A DNA stretch of 64,000 nt. Source: Chlorops oryzae (taxonomy: Eukaryota > Arthropoda > Insecta > Diptera > Chloropidae). The stretch is from the NCBI GenBank assembly GCA_020466095.1, contig CM035806.1:38110683-38174682 (forward strand), in the 5' to 3' direction. Below the pieces are notes generated by a model. That model ran no database searches. It was not told the DNA's origin and saw only the letters and a list, made by a program, of their open reading frames with translations. Numbering within the stretch: the first letter of the stretch is position 1; each line of letters begins with the position of its first letter. This document shows positions 1-10,964 of this stretch, in pieces. Both the position numbers and the translations under genes were made by a program.

Positions 1-233
1 CGATAGTCGCGACTTGTGAACATCGCCATTGGTGCGTGTATCGAGCGTTATCTCTGAAACGGCATTGCCATTTAAAAGGTTTGGCGTACGTAATGTTTCG
101 GCGATAATCATCTCAATCAGCTGACGAAGGCGCGCATGAGAAATATTTGTTAAATTATTGACCTCTTGATTTCGTGATTCAATTGCTTCAGGCTCGATCG
201 ATTGAGCGCGTCCATTAAGAATGGCAGGTAAGT
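1..233 (-). CDS. Second coding exon of the membrane-anchored protein, truncated by the window edge
   Basis: The exon begins after a TTTCTAG acceptor (233 is its first base) and stays open to base 1. Its peptide begins LPAILNGRAQSIEPEA and contains a helical, charged stretch around RLRQLIEMIIAETLRTP, followed by a Ser/Thr/Asn-rich part. There are no membrane segments here, so this is the soluble part after the N-terminal anchor. Phase is exact: one base from the preceding exon plus two from this one. Codon use is balanced and not A/T-skewed like the flanking intron (234-539), which supports coding. I do not recognise a domain. The 3' end of the exon and the rest of the gene are outside the window. 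Confidence 0.75.
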
Positions 234-539
234 CTAGAAATTGTCAATGAAAATGAAATTTGTAATGAATTGTTTTATTTTTATTAATTTTTTTTTCCGT
301 CTTGCGATCGATAGCAATAACACGGACAGGCTATACCGCAATATTGTGCATACATATGAAGATAATATATAGCATGCTAGAATTTTTGTTTCGAGCACAT
401 AGAGTAAGTATTAGAAATAATTACGTAAATACATTTTTAATAAGTAAGTACCTATCTATTTATTTTTTAATTTGAGAGAGTTCAAAAGTTCGCATTTAAA
501 AGGTTGAAAGTACAGATTTTACATTTACAATGAATTTAC

Positions 540-630
540 CTATTTTCACTTTATAGACATAGAGAATTGAAATTGCAATTATTGCAACGATAGTGTAGAT
601 TCCTGTGATCAGGCCGAGGGTGAAGTCCAT
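540..630 (-). CDS. First coding exon of a membrane-anchored protein (start codon plus transmembrane segment)
   Basis: Read on the minus strand, an ATG at 628-630 opens a frame of 30 complete codons plus one base. It ends at a GTAAAT donor (534-539). The peptide starts MDFTLGLITG and continues with a run of Ile, Val and Ala (about residues 6-26), followed by YVYKVKI. This looks like an N-terminal signal anchor with lysines on the cytosolic side. Splicing to the next exon (1-233) joins G to AC and makes an Asp codon, and the frame stays open. The bases before the ATG are AAAAA, an acceptable fly start context. I do not recognise the protein family. The match of ATG, hydrophobic stretch, donor, acceptor and phase is what supports a real gene. 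The gene runs off the left edge of the window. Confidence 0.75.
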
Positions 631-2118
631 TTTTTATTGTTGATTTGATTTTGTTTTTTTTTTTTTTACTTCAACTTTTTTCAGTTGTTTGAACCAGTTT
701 TATTTGGAATTTTTCTCATTATTTGCTTTTTTATTTAAGTTTATATATATATTTTTTTAAGTGTCTTCATCAGTGGCCACACACGCGGATTAACAAATTT
801 TGCGTTTGAATTTTCTTAATCACTTACATGATTACGACGATGGTGATGATGATGACGATGTTGATCCGCCTATGCTAACTGGGGTGCATATATTTAGAAA
901 TCGCTTGATCGGAGTGCTTTTAGTTTTTAATTAGTCTTTGATTAATATTGGCAAGGCATAATAGTTTGACGCTGGCTTTTTTCGTTGCTTCACGACGACT
1001 TAATGTCGATTGAACATGCAAATTCGAAGGAAACTTATTTTGATTACCTACTGCAAAAGCTTGTGGAGCAAGTTAAGAAATCGAATATGAATGAAGATAT
1101 GTATTTCAAAGTTGATTTTTGTTTCATTGAAATTCATTATCGGAGAAAATGAAAAGAATCTCTAAGAATAATATTCCTCATGCGACTTTGGTCGAGTTGA
1201 CTTCCACTTTTATAAGTATGTAGATATGTACCTATGCAAGCAATTATGATTTTATCGCCGTCGCACTTTTGACTTCTTTTGATTTCGAAAAAAATGGAAA
1301 ACGAAATTTTATTCTTCTTTTACCAAATACGCAAAATGAATATTTCTAGCGTTAATAATTTAATTATGAGTATGGAAAGGGGTTTTTTTTTTTTTTAAAT
1401 AGAATTTCGCTGCAAATATTTTTTCTGAAATTTCATGGGACTTTGCTTCATAAAAAAGAAAGAAAAAAATAAAAAAAATCAAATATTCTCTTCTCAAGGA
1501 AAGTCGGTTACTTTTGAAATTTCTTATTCGATTAGATGAAGCTTTCCTATAATCGCTTTTCTCCGATTCAATTTTCGAATATTCTAACAACCAAAAAGTT
1601 GGCGAGGAACTAATTCCGTCGGCGTAAAGGTATTTTGTTTTGAAACGTCCCTTCTTAACGGAAGCCAGAAAAATGCTGACTGGCAGAAAATTTAACGAAA
1701 TCGCATCAAAATAATCGATCAATGCGGCTAATAACAACGTCGATGACGTTCAATTTTCGCCGGTTTCTAAGCCTTTGTTTTGCTCGCTCGGTTTCAAACA
1801 ATCGTTGTCTTGCTTCCCTGATGAGAAAATGTTATTGTAATGCTAGTCTTTGATTGTTCGGATATTACACTTGCTACCAAAAATAAGTGCCCGCATATAC
1901 AGGAACTTGTTTAAATTATTTTTGAACCTTTATTATTCTTAATTTTTATTCATCATTCGATGGGAATTGATCTTGAAAATAAAAATATTCTTTTGTTTAT
2001 AAAAAACATGAGGAATTTAATTTGTATTTAACCAGGAACATCGGAAGAAACTTTTATACGCAATCGAGCCTGCTTCTATATAAAGAAATACTTAAATAAC
2101 ATGAGGACACAAGTCTGA
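631..2118. other. Region upstream of the membrane-protein gene; no gene seen
   Basis: The stretch is A/T-rich. It probably includes the 5' UTR and promoter of the gene starting at 630, but I see no convincing TATA or initiator arrangement. The 125-codon minus-strand open frame at 1360-1737 is Lys/Phe-rich, crosses T-runs and has no recognisable family, so I do not call it. Confidence 0.5.
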
Positions 2119-2171
2119 ATCATCACAATAAAAACGTACCAAGTGCCTATGCACGTTTTTATTGTGATGAT
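2119..2171. repeat. Perfect 19-bp hairpin
   Basis: ATCATCACAATAAAAACGT (2119-2137) is the exact reverse complement of 2153-2171, with a 15-base loop. The arms have no flanking duplication that would mark a transposon. It could be a small-RNA precursor or a remnant of a palindromic element; sequence alone does not decide. Confidence 0.7.
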
Positions 2172-2314
2172 CCATGGTTGTATGTATAAGTGTGTACGGA
2201 TAAATAGACAGATCGTCGAATTGTTTTTAAATAAAAAATTTTTAATCCTCTTCCGGGGAGCGTTTATAATGCTAATGAACTTTTTGGAGTGTTTGCAATA
2301 AAATTTAATTGAAA

Positions 2315-2360
2315 ACAAGTAAGAAAGCTAAAGTCGGTCGAGACCGACTATGTATGATGC
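2315..2360 (-). mobile_element. Terminal fragment of a mini-me/Helitron-like element
   Basis: ACAAGTAAGAAAGCTAAAGT followed by the palindrome TCGGTCGAGACCGA is the reverse complement of the kind of end seen at 30412-30440 (hairpin, then CTTTAGCTTTCTTACTTG, then T-run). Only the tail is recognisable; how far the element extends past about 2360 is unclear. Confidence 0.55.
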
Positions 2361-2385
2361 ATCCATCTTATGATTTTTCGACCTT

Positions 2386-2641
2386 TTACTCTCCTTCAAA
2401 CAGGTATTCATTCACCGTATAAAAGTTTTGTAGTTTTAAAAAACTTATAATCAAATTATTTTTAGCCCTTTCATTTTGTTCCCTCCATATTTGCATTCCA
2501 TTTTTCAACACTAAAAATACACCCCTGAAATTATAACATTCAATAAGTTTTCTTCTGTAATCCTTATCTGTCGAAGTTCCTTTCCAGAGAGATTGGGAAA
2601 TTAAATACTTATTTCTAGCGACAACCTGGGCTATAGATTTG

Positions 2642-2676
<35 letters not shown>

Positions 2677-2700
2677 GAAAAAGAAAAAGTAAATTTGCAT
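2386..2700. other. Gene-free stretch with a 30-base A run
   Basis: The only open frame here (minus strand) is created by the poly-A/poly-T run around 2645-2672 and has no family signature. No gene is called. Confidence 0.5.
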
Positions 2701-2848
2701 GTCTTAAAGATATTCTTGAGCATTTCTAAAGCTTTTTGATTTGAATTTTCTTTATTCATTTGAATCAGGGACCGCAATAGTTATGCAGAATATGAAAAAA
2801 ATTAAAATTAAATTTATTTCGATTAAAATTTTTTAGCCACATAATATT

Positions 2849-2964
2849 CAGGCACGCCCTAGAAATCGAATTTGAATAAAAAAGTTCGAAATAAATGCCA
2901 TTTCAATAGAGATCTGAGCGATTTCGAATGTTTTTATTCGGATTAGATTTCTAGAGCATGCCTG
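2849..2964. mobile_element. Palindromic MITE, family CAGGCRYGCYCTAGAAATC, copy 1
   Basis: The left end CAGGCACGCCCTAGAAATCG pairs with the right end (reverse complement CAGGCATGCTCTAGAAATCT). The 116-bp element is nearly palindromic. A second, longer copy with the same ends lies at 20728-20981. The flanking 8-mers (ATAATATT and ACAATAAC) are only roughly alike, so the target duplication is uncertain. Confidence 0.75.
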
Positions 2965-3229
2965 ACAATAACGTTTTTAAAAGGATTACCTACAGCTCCA
3001 TATATCAAAAAAGAGTACTTCAGGAAAGACCATGGGCCGCCACTACTATCGGAAATTCATTCGACATCGTTAAGAGATATGTAACTTTTACTTTCTGATT
3101 GAAAAATAATTATCATGAAATAGAAGTCTCTAGTATGCGCAGACAGATCGTGAAAATTAACTAAACACTAAAACGAAAAATATCGGTCTACGAGGTTTAT
3201 ATGTAAGTCTGTTGTTTTTGCTGAGAATG

Positions 3230-3366
3230 CAGTGGCGGACTAAGACAATTTGCCTCCCTAGGCAGTTGAGATTTTGGCGCCTCAGAGAGAAGCTAGCAGC
3301 ATTTTACATAGTGTAAAGAATGCTGCCCCTGAAGATTTGCCACCCTACTCGGTAAAACCGCCACTG
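3230..3366. mobile_element. hAT-like MITE (CAGTGGCGG ends)
   Basis: The 137-bp element begins CAGTGGCGG and ends CCGCCACTG. It is flanked by TGAGAATG (3222-3229) and TGTGAATG (3367-3374), an 8-bp target duplication with one mismatch, as expected for hAT. A related copy lies at 24052-25107. The small plus-strand open frame across it is a shadow. Confidence 0.85.
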
Positions 3367-3904
3367 TGTGAATGTTTGAACAATAATCGTTATTTGCTTC
3401 CTGGTTTTCATAGAGCGATTTTGAGAAGGAATTCGATCACCGGCAGACATATGGATGACCAGTTCCGTTGCAAGATCTGAACAAAACTAATATTCCGTGA
3501 TTTTTAGCTGGGCATAAGAAAACAGCGACAAACAATGAAGAAAAGAAACACATTTGAAAACACTTTTATAAAAAACAACCGAGGAAAATTTGATTTTTAA
3601 ATTTGTATTTCCTTTCATACGTGAAAATATGACCAAAAGTGTCGACTCCGGGAGGCCGGACAAGTTTCCCAATGCCGGTTTTCACTATTTTGAATCTCTA
3701 CTTATTCCTTATTATATCCGGCTGTTTTATTTTATTGAATTGTATTTGAAAATTTTGCGGAAAACTTTGCCAATGCTTTGGACTTTGCAACATTTTGTAG
3801 GTAAGTAAGTATGTCTGACCTTTTGTGCTTTGATGTCTACTAAAATCCGTTTATTATTTTTATTTTTATTTATTTTTTTTTTTTAAGTATGTATGCATTT
3901 AAAT

Positions 3905-4495
3905 CAGAGACCTCCACGCCATAGAAAAATTTTTCTCGCTCACTTCACACGTATGCCTTACGCTCTTTCTTTAGTCGGTAGCAATCGCCCGACGAAAACA
4001 CTTCGAGTGGATCTGCACAACTTTTTTTTAAAAAAACACTTAAAAAATATTTTATCAAAATGGAATGCAAAGCCTACTTTATGATCCCAAATGCTTTTGA
4101 GAACATGCTTTGGGTTATATGTGGGAAGTCATTTAAAACAAGGAATGAATCGTTTTTAAGAAATCATGTTGAATGTCAACATTCTGAGTTCAATAAAATC
4201 CATGGCGTGGAAAGGGAAAAGGTTTTTAAAGATAAAAAAGAATCTGTATTGCAAAAATTTAAACTGTGGATTTCAAGATTCGAAGAAATAGAAAATGTAA
4301 AAGTAGCTAAAATAAAACAAAATGATTTGAAAATGTCTTTGTCTAACTTAATTTCGTATGATATTATCAAATATGGTCGACCTTTTTCAGATGGAAAAAT
4401 TTATTGAGCGCACGCAATTAGTGTTGAAATTTTTTTCAGCGCATTCGCTCTCTTGCTCACTAACACAAATGCCTTTCCCATTTTGGAGATGCCTG
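3905..4495 (+). mobile_element. Non-autonomous hAT element carrying a transposase N-terminus
   Basis: The left end CAGAGACCTCCACG and right end (reverse complement CAGGCATCTCCAAAATG) form imperfect terminal inverted repeats. A perfect 8-bp duplication ATTTAAAT flanks the element at 3897-3904 and 4496-4503. The 591-bp element is far shorter than an autonomous hAT (usually 2.5 kb or more) but keeps the start of a transposase reading frame (4060-4407). It is therefore an internal-deletion derivative. The target itself is a palindrome. Confidence 0.9.
4060..4407 (+). pseudogene. hAT transposase N-terminal fragment (BED-type zinc finger)
   Basis: The 115-codon frame starts at an ATG and reads MECKAYF. 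At residues about 21-40 it has a C-x-K-S-F-K ... LRNHVECQH pattern like the last part of a BED zinc finger, although the first Cys pair is weak. Near its end it reads SYDIIKYGRPFSDGKIY, which resembles the conserved 'SYxIAKxxKPxxDGE' segment that follows the BED finger in hAT transposases of the ZBED5/GTF2IRD2 type. A TGA follows at once, and no RNase-H-like catalytic core or dimerisation region is present before the element's right end. The fragment cannot transpose DNA but could in principle bind element ends. The family assignment is from motif memory. Confidence 0.65.
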
Positions 4496-4503
4496 ATTTA
4501 AAT

Positions 4504-5450
4504 TGAATAATTACAATTGAGAGTGCAAAGTCAGTATTGTCATTATTGATGATAATCCTTCGAGTGATTGGCAGTTCAAGTTGGTGTTTCTGGATATTTT
4601 TCGAAGATTCAACACGGATTGAGGGAATCGTTTAAGGGTTAAAAATGCTCAATAACTCATTTGTCTCAAACAATCGCGCTGACTGTGTTTTCTTATTCAT
4701 TTTGGTTCAACGAACAACGTAAAGCTAAACCTTTCCGTGGAATTAGAAAAACAAGTTTTGTGAATCATTCGCTTAATTCCAGTCCGGTCAAATCTCACGG
4801 AAATATGCGTGAAACGAAGATGACATAATTTATAGAATTCCGAACATTCCCGCTTATGAGTTTCGGTGCTTTTGCATATGGAGACATCGGTTTTTTTTTT
4901 CTTACAAAGAATGTTTCTCGTTGTTGTTGGCTGTGCATGTGTTAGGCAAATACTGTTGTTGTGAATTTAAATTGCACTTTAACCCTTCGTCAACTAGTTA
5001 GTTTTTATGGTTTGATTGGTATTTTTTGTTTATTAATTTGCAGCATTAATTTGGTGGAATCTCATTTCTGTTTTTCTTATTTCAAGGGGGAGGGGGGAAA
5101 AAACGAGCCAAAAAAGTGCATTGAAAGGTTAACGCTTGATTTCCAATAGTGCAGAAATTCCTTCAGTTACAATCGAATTCGAAGCTCTTTAAAATTGCTT
5201 CCTATGATTGCATCTGTTAAATTGTTTTTTTTTTTTTCAGGAATTCCCCTGCTAATGAAAATCAGCAGTGACTAAAGCAGCCTGAAGAGCGATGACATGA
5301 ATATGAGGAACATATAATTTACGATCACAGACGTAACATTCGCTACACTAGCGTAGTGAGGGTGTTCTAACTTCATTCTGCATATTTCGCCTTTCTTAAA
5401 AAAAAAAAAAAGACTCTTCCTAAAGCCACAATTATGCTTAGAGTTCCGTA
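4504..5450. other. Gene-free stretch
   Basis: No splice-bounded or conserved coding frame was found. It holds A/T-rich intergenic or intronic sequence with T-runs at about 4891 and 5227. Confidence 0.5.
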
Positions 5451-5613
5451 CAGGCCCGTAGAGAGAAATTTGCGGCCCGGGGTATTTTTTTCCGGGGTCC
5501 CCTTATAAAAATATGCGACCAAAAAAAAAAGTCCCATGCCGATTGTGAACCACCCTTCAGAAAGTCCGGGCCCTTAGGAATTCCCCCTTTTCACCGCCCT
5601 CTCTACAGGCCCG
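5451..5613. mobile_element. hAT-like MITE, family CAGGCCCGTAGAGAG, copy 1
   Basis: The 163-bp element starts CAGGCCCGTAGAGAGAAATT and ends CCCTCTCTACAGGCCCG. A perfect 8-bp duplication GTTCCGTA flanks it (5443-5450 and 5614-5621). The second copy at 54518-54683 has the same ends and its own perfect 8-bp duplication, so the boundaries are certain. Confidence 0.95.
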
Positions 5614-6405
5614 GTTCCGTATATTCCATATCTATCTGATCAGTTTCTTGAAGATTAAAGTGCTACTATTTCGGGCCTTTCTGATTCCCAGGCAATTTAT
5701 AAAGTTGATCTTACTAAGAAAAAACTTTAGCGAAAATTTTGCTTTCAAATTGTTCCTGAGTTGAACTGTCAAAAATATGCTTCCCATTTGTGCGAGAATA
5801 CAATAAACATATACATATGTATGTATGTATGTACATAAACATATATTAATTTTAACCTTGATGACTGCTTTGGTTATCTCCCAACCTATCGCATCGAAGC
5901 TCAAGGTCAGACAGCGAATCGTGATTCACCGAAATCAAAACAACAGATGACGAACGAATTCGTATGAAAAGTGTTCGACTCAAAATGTGCTCTAAAAATT
6001 CCAACCTCGAAGAAAAGTTTTCGCCAAACAAGGCCCGAAGCAGTTCTGGTCTTTTTATTTATTTTTATTTTTCTTTCAAGAGTAGGCAGTTCATTAGCGC
6101 CAAAGAGCGGTAGTTAGAGCAAGTTAGCACTGAAAGTGGAAAATACTAAAATTGGAAAATAATTTAAAGCATTTTAAAGCTTTGAATAAGCTCACTTCGA
6201 TTAAAAATGGTATTAATATTATTTAATGTGCTACTTGTTCTATTAATTTTCAGCTTTTTTGTTTTCTTGCTTTTTGCTTTCATCCAGCGCTCAACGATTC
6301 CATTTACACTTCATTTTCTATGATTCCCTATAGTATAATTGATAGCTTCGGTTGAAAAGCAAAGAAGGCCACTCTCTGTAGAAAAAAACTGATTAAAACT
6401 AGTCT

Positions 6406-6436
6406 AGTTTGGGTCTAGTTCCAAACTGGTCCAAAA
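6406..6436. repeat. 31-bp dispersed palindromic word, copy 1
   Basis: AGTTTGGGTCTAGTTCCAAACT plus GGTCCAAAAA recurs unchanged at 61169-61199. The first 22 bases form a hairpin (AGTTTGG/CCAAACT). The sequence outside this word does not match, so it may be the surviving part of an older repeat. Confidence 0.7.
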
Positions 6437-6991
6437 AGAAGCAGTTGACTGACATTTCAACTGTCACAACATAGTAAACATTCGAGTGGTCCATTCTAAG
6501 TGACAGCCCACTTAAGGTGACCTTACCCTAACTTATAGTTTTTTGATAGTTTATAGTTCAAATATTTTTCTTCAGTGCATATGATTGGCTCAAGCTCACG
6601 TATGTGCATGTTAAAAAATATAATAGGCGTCTTCAATTAAACGTGAAAAGTTTGAAAAAGCGTTAAAATGTAAAATTTTTCATACAAAATTTCGTTCAAT
6701 AATTTCTAAGACTTCTTGATTTACAAGTTTTCCAGATTTTCGAGGAAAATACACGTTTAAGGGAAGACCCCTAATATTGTGCAAGTGGTCGTATTGGGCG
6801 GCATTTCCATACAGTAATATAGTTTGAGCCAAGTGTAGCCTTCGGTCAGTCCTTCATGTTACCAGTACTAGTCCCCTCATAATTCCACTTCTAATGTATT
6901 CAACTGACCATTTTAACATTGGTCTGTCATTGGAGAGGGAATAGTCCGCAAAACGGCATTTTTTTTTGGGTCAATTGTCGTTATTTTGTCT

Positions 6992-7059
6992 GGTTTTAGG
7001 ATAGTCCTTATATATAATCTATGTTGATGAAAGTGTCATTTACGGACTATCCTTAAACC
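6992..7059. repeat. Inverted repeat, 16-bp arms
   Basis: GGTTTTAGGATAGTCC (6992-7007) pairs with GGACTATCCTTAAACC (7044-7059) with one mismatch across a 36-base loop. This is probably a remnant of a small inverted-repeat element. Confidence 0.6.
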
Positions 7060-8695
7060 AACCCGTTTATTAGCGACCGTCGGTTAGCCGAATTCGGTGG
7101 AACGAACTGCCATAATATAACCGGTAGAATTAGAACCGGTCAAAGACCAGTCGTTCTTACGAAATTGACCTGCTCATTACTGCAGGGTGCAACTAGCGTT
7201 GCACATTGGTGGAGATAAATTAATTCCTTTTAACAAAAAGGACCATATTCAAACTCCACGAAACTGTTTTGAGTATTATTGAAGCGTGATTTCAAAGGCT
7301 TTTAACGATAGAAGGAAGTTTTAGTAAGTGACTTTTGTTATTGTTTCACAAATTCCCCAATTTGCTTTCATTTTCGATTCGAAAATTAATGATAAAATAT
7401 ATAATTTTCTTCTGGCTTCATAACGTTTTTTTTTTTCACAACGATTTTTGTGCTGTATCTGTCAACAAATTGAGGATGGAATAATTTAAGCACTAAGCTA
7501 TTTAAGTTTAACGTTCGATTATGCAAATTAAATTCATTTTAGCCTTAAGTCGTCGACTTCTAGCCTCAGTGAAAGTGAAGAGTGAAATGCTTTGAATGAG
7601 ATTCTTTTATGTCTAAATTTCGATTATAATCGATAATGATCGATGGAGTATTTGGTAGAATACTTAAGTTCGTCTAAGATTGTAAGAACATTCGCTGGAC
7701 AGATGGGCCTTATTGGCATTGACGTTGCCATATCTAAACTTGCGCAAAGAAAATCCGTAGTTTTGGGGCTGCTGAATTGTTTTTTTTTTTTTTTTTTCAT
7801 TTTTCTCTTTCAAAGACAAGCTGATTACAACATTTAAGTATGTTACTATGCAAAACAGTTGATTCAAATTCGTAAAGCACGACGACACGAATATTTCATA
7901 TGAACATATATGTATCTCAAACATTTGCCGAATGGCTCCTTTGAATTCCGTCGGTTCAAAGTCGACACAAGCTTACATCATTTGTGGCATTGTGTATAGA
8001 GAGGAGTTTTATTTATAATATTTTATATTGTTTTATTATTTTGACACAATTAAATTTTTTTTTTTTTTTTTTTTGGCATTCGATTTGCTTGGCTCCAGCT
8101 TTATCAGATGTTTTATGAATTATACTCCGCACTGAACTGGCTCGTGAGTTAGATTTCAACACACTTTCGTAAGTTTAAAATAAGAAATTATCTTTAAGAT
8201 AATATTTACGAATTAATTGTGATGGTTTTCGTTATCACAGAACGTAGAGCCCGAAACGTAACTGTGTACGTTCTATTTGATTTGTAAAGTCCGTCTTTCC
8301 TCCATTCCTTCTGTCATTCTATTATATTCTCACTTTTGGTTTTGAAACAATTTACTGCATACGATTTTGCTTAAAATTGCCATTAGCTACACCATATATA
8401 CATTCTTAATGGCTATTTATTTCAAAATCGAACCGTAAATATCTCGTCATATTCTTAAAAAATCGAAAATTAATTAAAGAAAATTCGTAAAAACTTTTTT
8501 CGATTCATTAATGCAATTTGGCGGCACAACACGGCCACGCACGTTACCGCGTTACTTTAGCTACTTACTAAAACTGAGTGATTAGGCTGTCGGCGTTTGA
8601 TATTAGAAACATGTGAGTGAGCGAGTCAAAGAGGCTTTTGCTGCGCTGTTCGCTGTTTGAGCACCGTTCGCAGCAGAGGCGCAGCGAGCAGGGAC

Positions 8696-8696
<1 letters not shown>

Positions 8697-8728
<32 letters not shown>

Positions 8729-8742
8729 GGAGAGAGAGAGAT
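8697..8742. repeat. (GA)n microsatellite
   Basis: A nearly pure GA tract of about 45 bp. GA tracts can bind GAGA factor in flies; the G+C-richer sequence at 8620-8700 and 8820-8900 beside it would fit a regulatory patch, but this is inference. Confidence 0.9.
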
Positions 8743-9825
8743 CTCTGCACTATTGCACCCCCGGTGTTGAAAGGCAAAGATTTTCTTAAAATTCTTATTA
8801 TGCCAAAGCGGTGACCTCTTTATAAGTAGTCGCCCCAATGGTCATTCATGCCAGCTACGCCACTGCGTTGCCGGCTCGGCCCGGTCGCGCATCCAAATAC
8901 TGGCATATTTGGCATGAGCTTGTTTCTCTGGTTCCAATTGTTTTGTTTTTTTTTTTTTTTGCTCTTTCAATTTTTTACTTTTTGCGATAGCTCCCCAATC
9001 GAATATGAAATATTTTACTGAATTGTATTGAATTTTTTACGCTCTTCGGTAATTTTGTCGCGCGCATATCGCAATCGGTTGAAACAATATTTTTCTTATT
9101 AACCATTTTCCTTCACTTTTTGCGTGTCGCTGATTGTGTTAAAGTGGGTAGGCAAGTTAACAGCGTCGATTAACTAATCCTCGAGCGGAGTTTGTTCAAT
9201 TCATATGATTTATTTGCTGTTGATTTCTTTGCCTTCTTCTTCGCCAAATTTGATAGCAAAGTTGGTCGAGATAGGTAGATTGAAAAAAATAAAAAATAAA
9301 TAAAAAAACAAAGTCAATATCTGGTTTGTTGTTTTCTTTGAATGTTTACCAAAATGAAATGAATGCAAACAGAAAATTTTAATTTCTTTAAATTTCTTCG
9401 ATGTTGTCTTATACATAGCTTCTGAATAAATATTTGAGATCATTGAGACATTGATAATTAAAACCGCTTTAGTCGTTTTTTACGAATGCCAAGCTTCATG
9501 GAAATTTTCATTCATTTTGGTGATATTGTTTTAAGCGAATAAAAATAATGCTCACAGGGAAAGTCGTGAAAAAGTCCCACTTTGCTGGGGTTACTTTCCA
9601 TCCTTAATACGGTTCAGACGAAAATGCACACGAATACTCGAAGTGCGGTAATTTTCAAAAGCTGGTAATAAAGATTTCCGGAGGGATATTAAAAACTCAT
9701 CTTTCTTGCAGAAAATCTTCGATTTAATCGTATTGAATAAAATAACAACGACAAGCTTATAAGAAGAATGATTAAAGAAAATTATTGAAAGGAGATCTTT
9801 CTAAGGTAGCTGTTCACTAACACGA
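8743..9825. other. Gene-free stretch
   Basis: A hAT-like terminal word (CAGTGGCGTAGC, minus strand) sits at about 8853-8865 without a visible partner. Otherwise I see only A/T-rich sequence and no gene. Confidence 0.45.
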
Positions 9826-10273
<448 letters not shown>

Positions 10274-10964
10274 GCAGTAGAGGTCCAAATAAATGTTTGG
10301 AAATATTTAATCTTATCTCAATTTAAAATGCTGCAGTTAATTAAAAAAATTAGCACCGTAATGAAATGCAGAAGCCAGAAATATAATTCGATTAAATGAA
10401 ACATGTTAAAAAGATAGCAAAGTAAGACCTCGTCGGTCAGCATGGCGTATGAGCAACAACGAAACTCATACGTCGCGACTCGCGACGTGAGCATAAAGAA
10501 AATGTGCTCTTTTCTTGTTCATTACAACAAGTAAGAAAACGCAACTTACAAACAGATGAAAAGTTACAGAATGTTAAAAAAGGCAAGAGCAAGCATGCAA
10601 CATTTAAACACTTTTACTTATTTACTTCGAATTGCTAGATTTACACTTTCACTCACCTCCTTTCCATGCCCTCATGTACAGCTCGTTTTCCATGCTCAAA
10701 AATATACTACTCAATTTTGAGTGATAATTATAAAAGAGCTGCATATCTTCGATTTGAGCGTTTTTTATATTTTTTGTTATACGAAATAGAGTTGAAAAAA
10801 TAAATTTGTTTTTTAGTTCAATGCTCCTATTTTCATTTACAATAACACTCTTTTTAGTTTTAAAAATTGAAACCAGTTGTGTTTCGGTATTATGAAAATA
10901 AAAACGAATCTAACAACTCAAAATCACAGCTTTATTTTCGTTTCATTTAGGTACCTATTATGAT
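10274..10964. other. Gene-free stretch left of the tandem duplication
   Basis: Single-copy A/T-rich sequence without a credible reading frame. Confidence 0.5.

Larger units (their letters stand above)
5622..8696. other. Gene-free stretch with short repeats
   Basis: No credible gene. It contains one copy of a 31-bp dispersed palindromic word (6406-6436), a 16-bp inverted repeat (6992-7059), a CATATGTATG-type palindrome at 5813-5833, and long T-runs at 7780 and 8058. Short open frames are A/T-driven. Confidence 0.5.
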
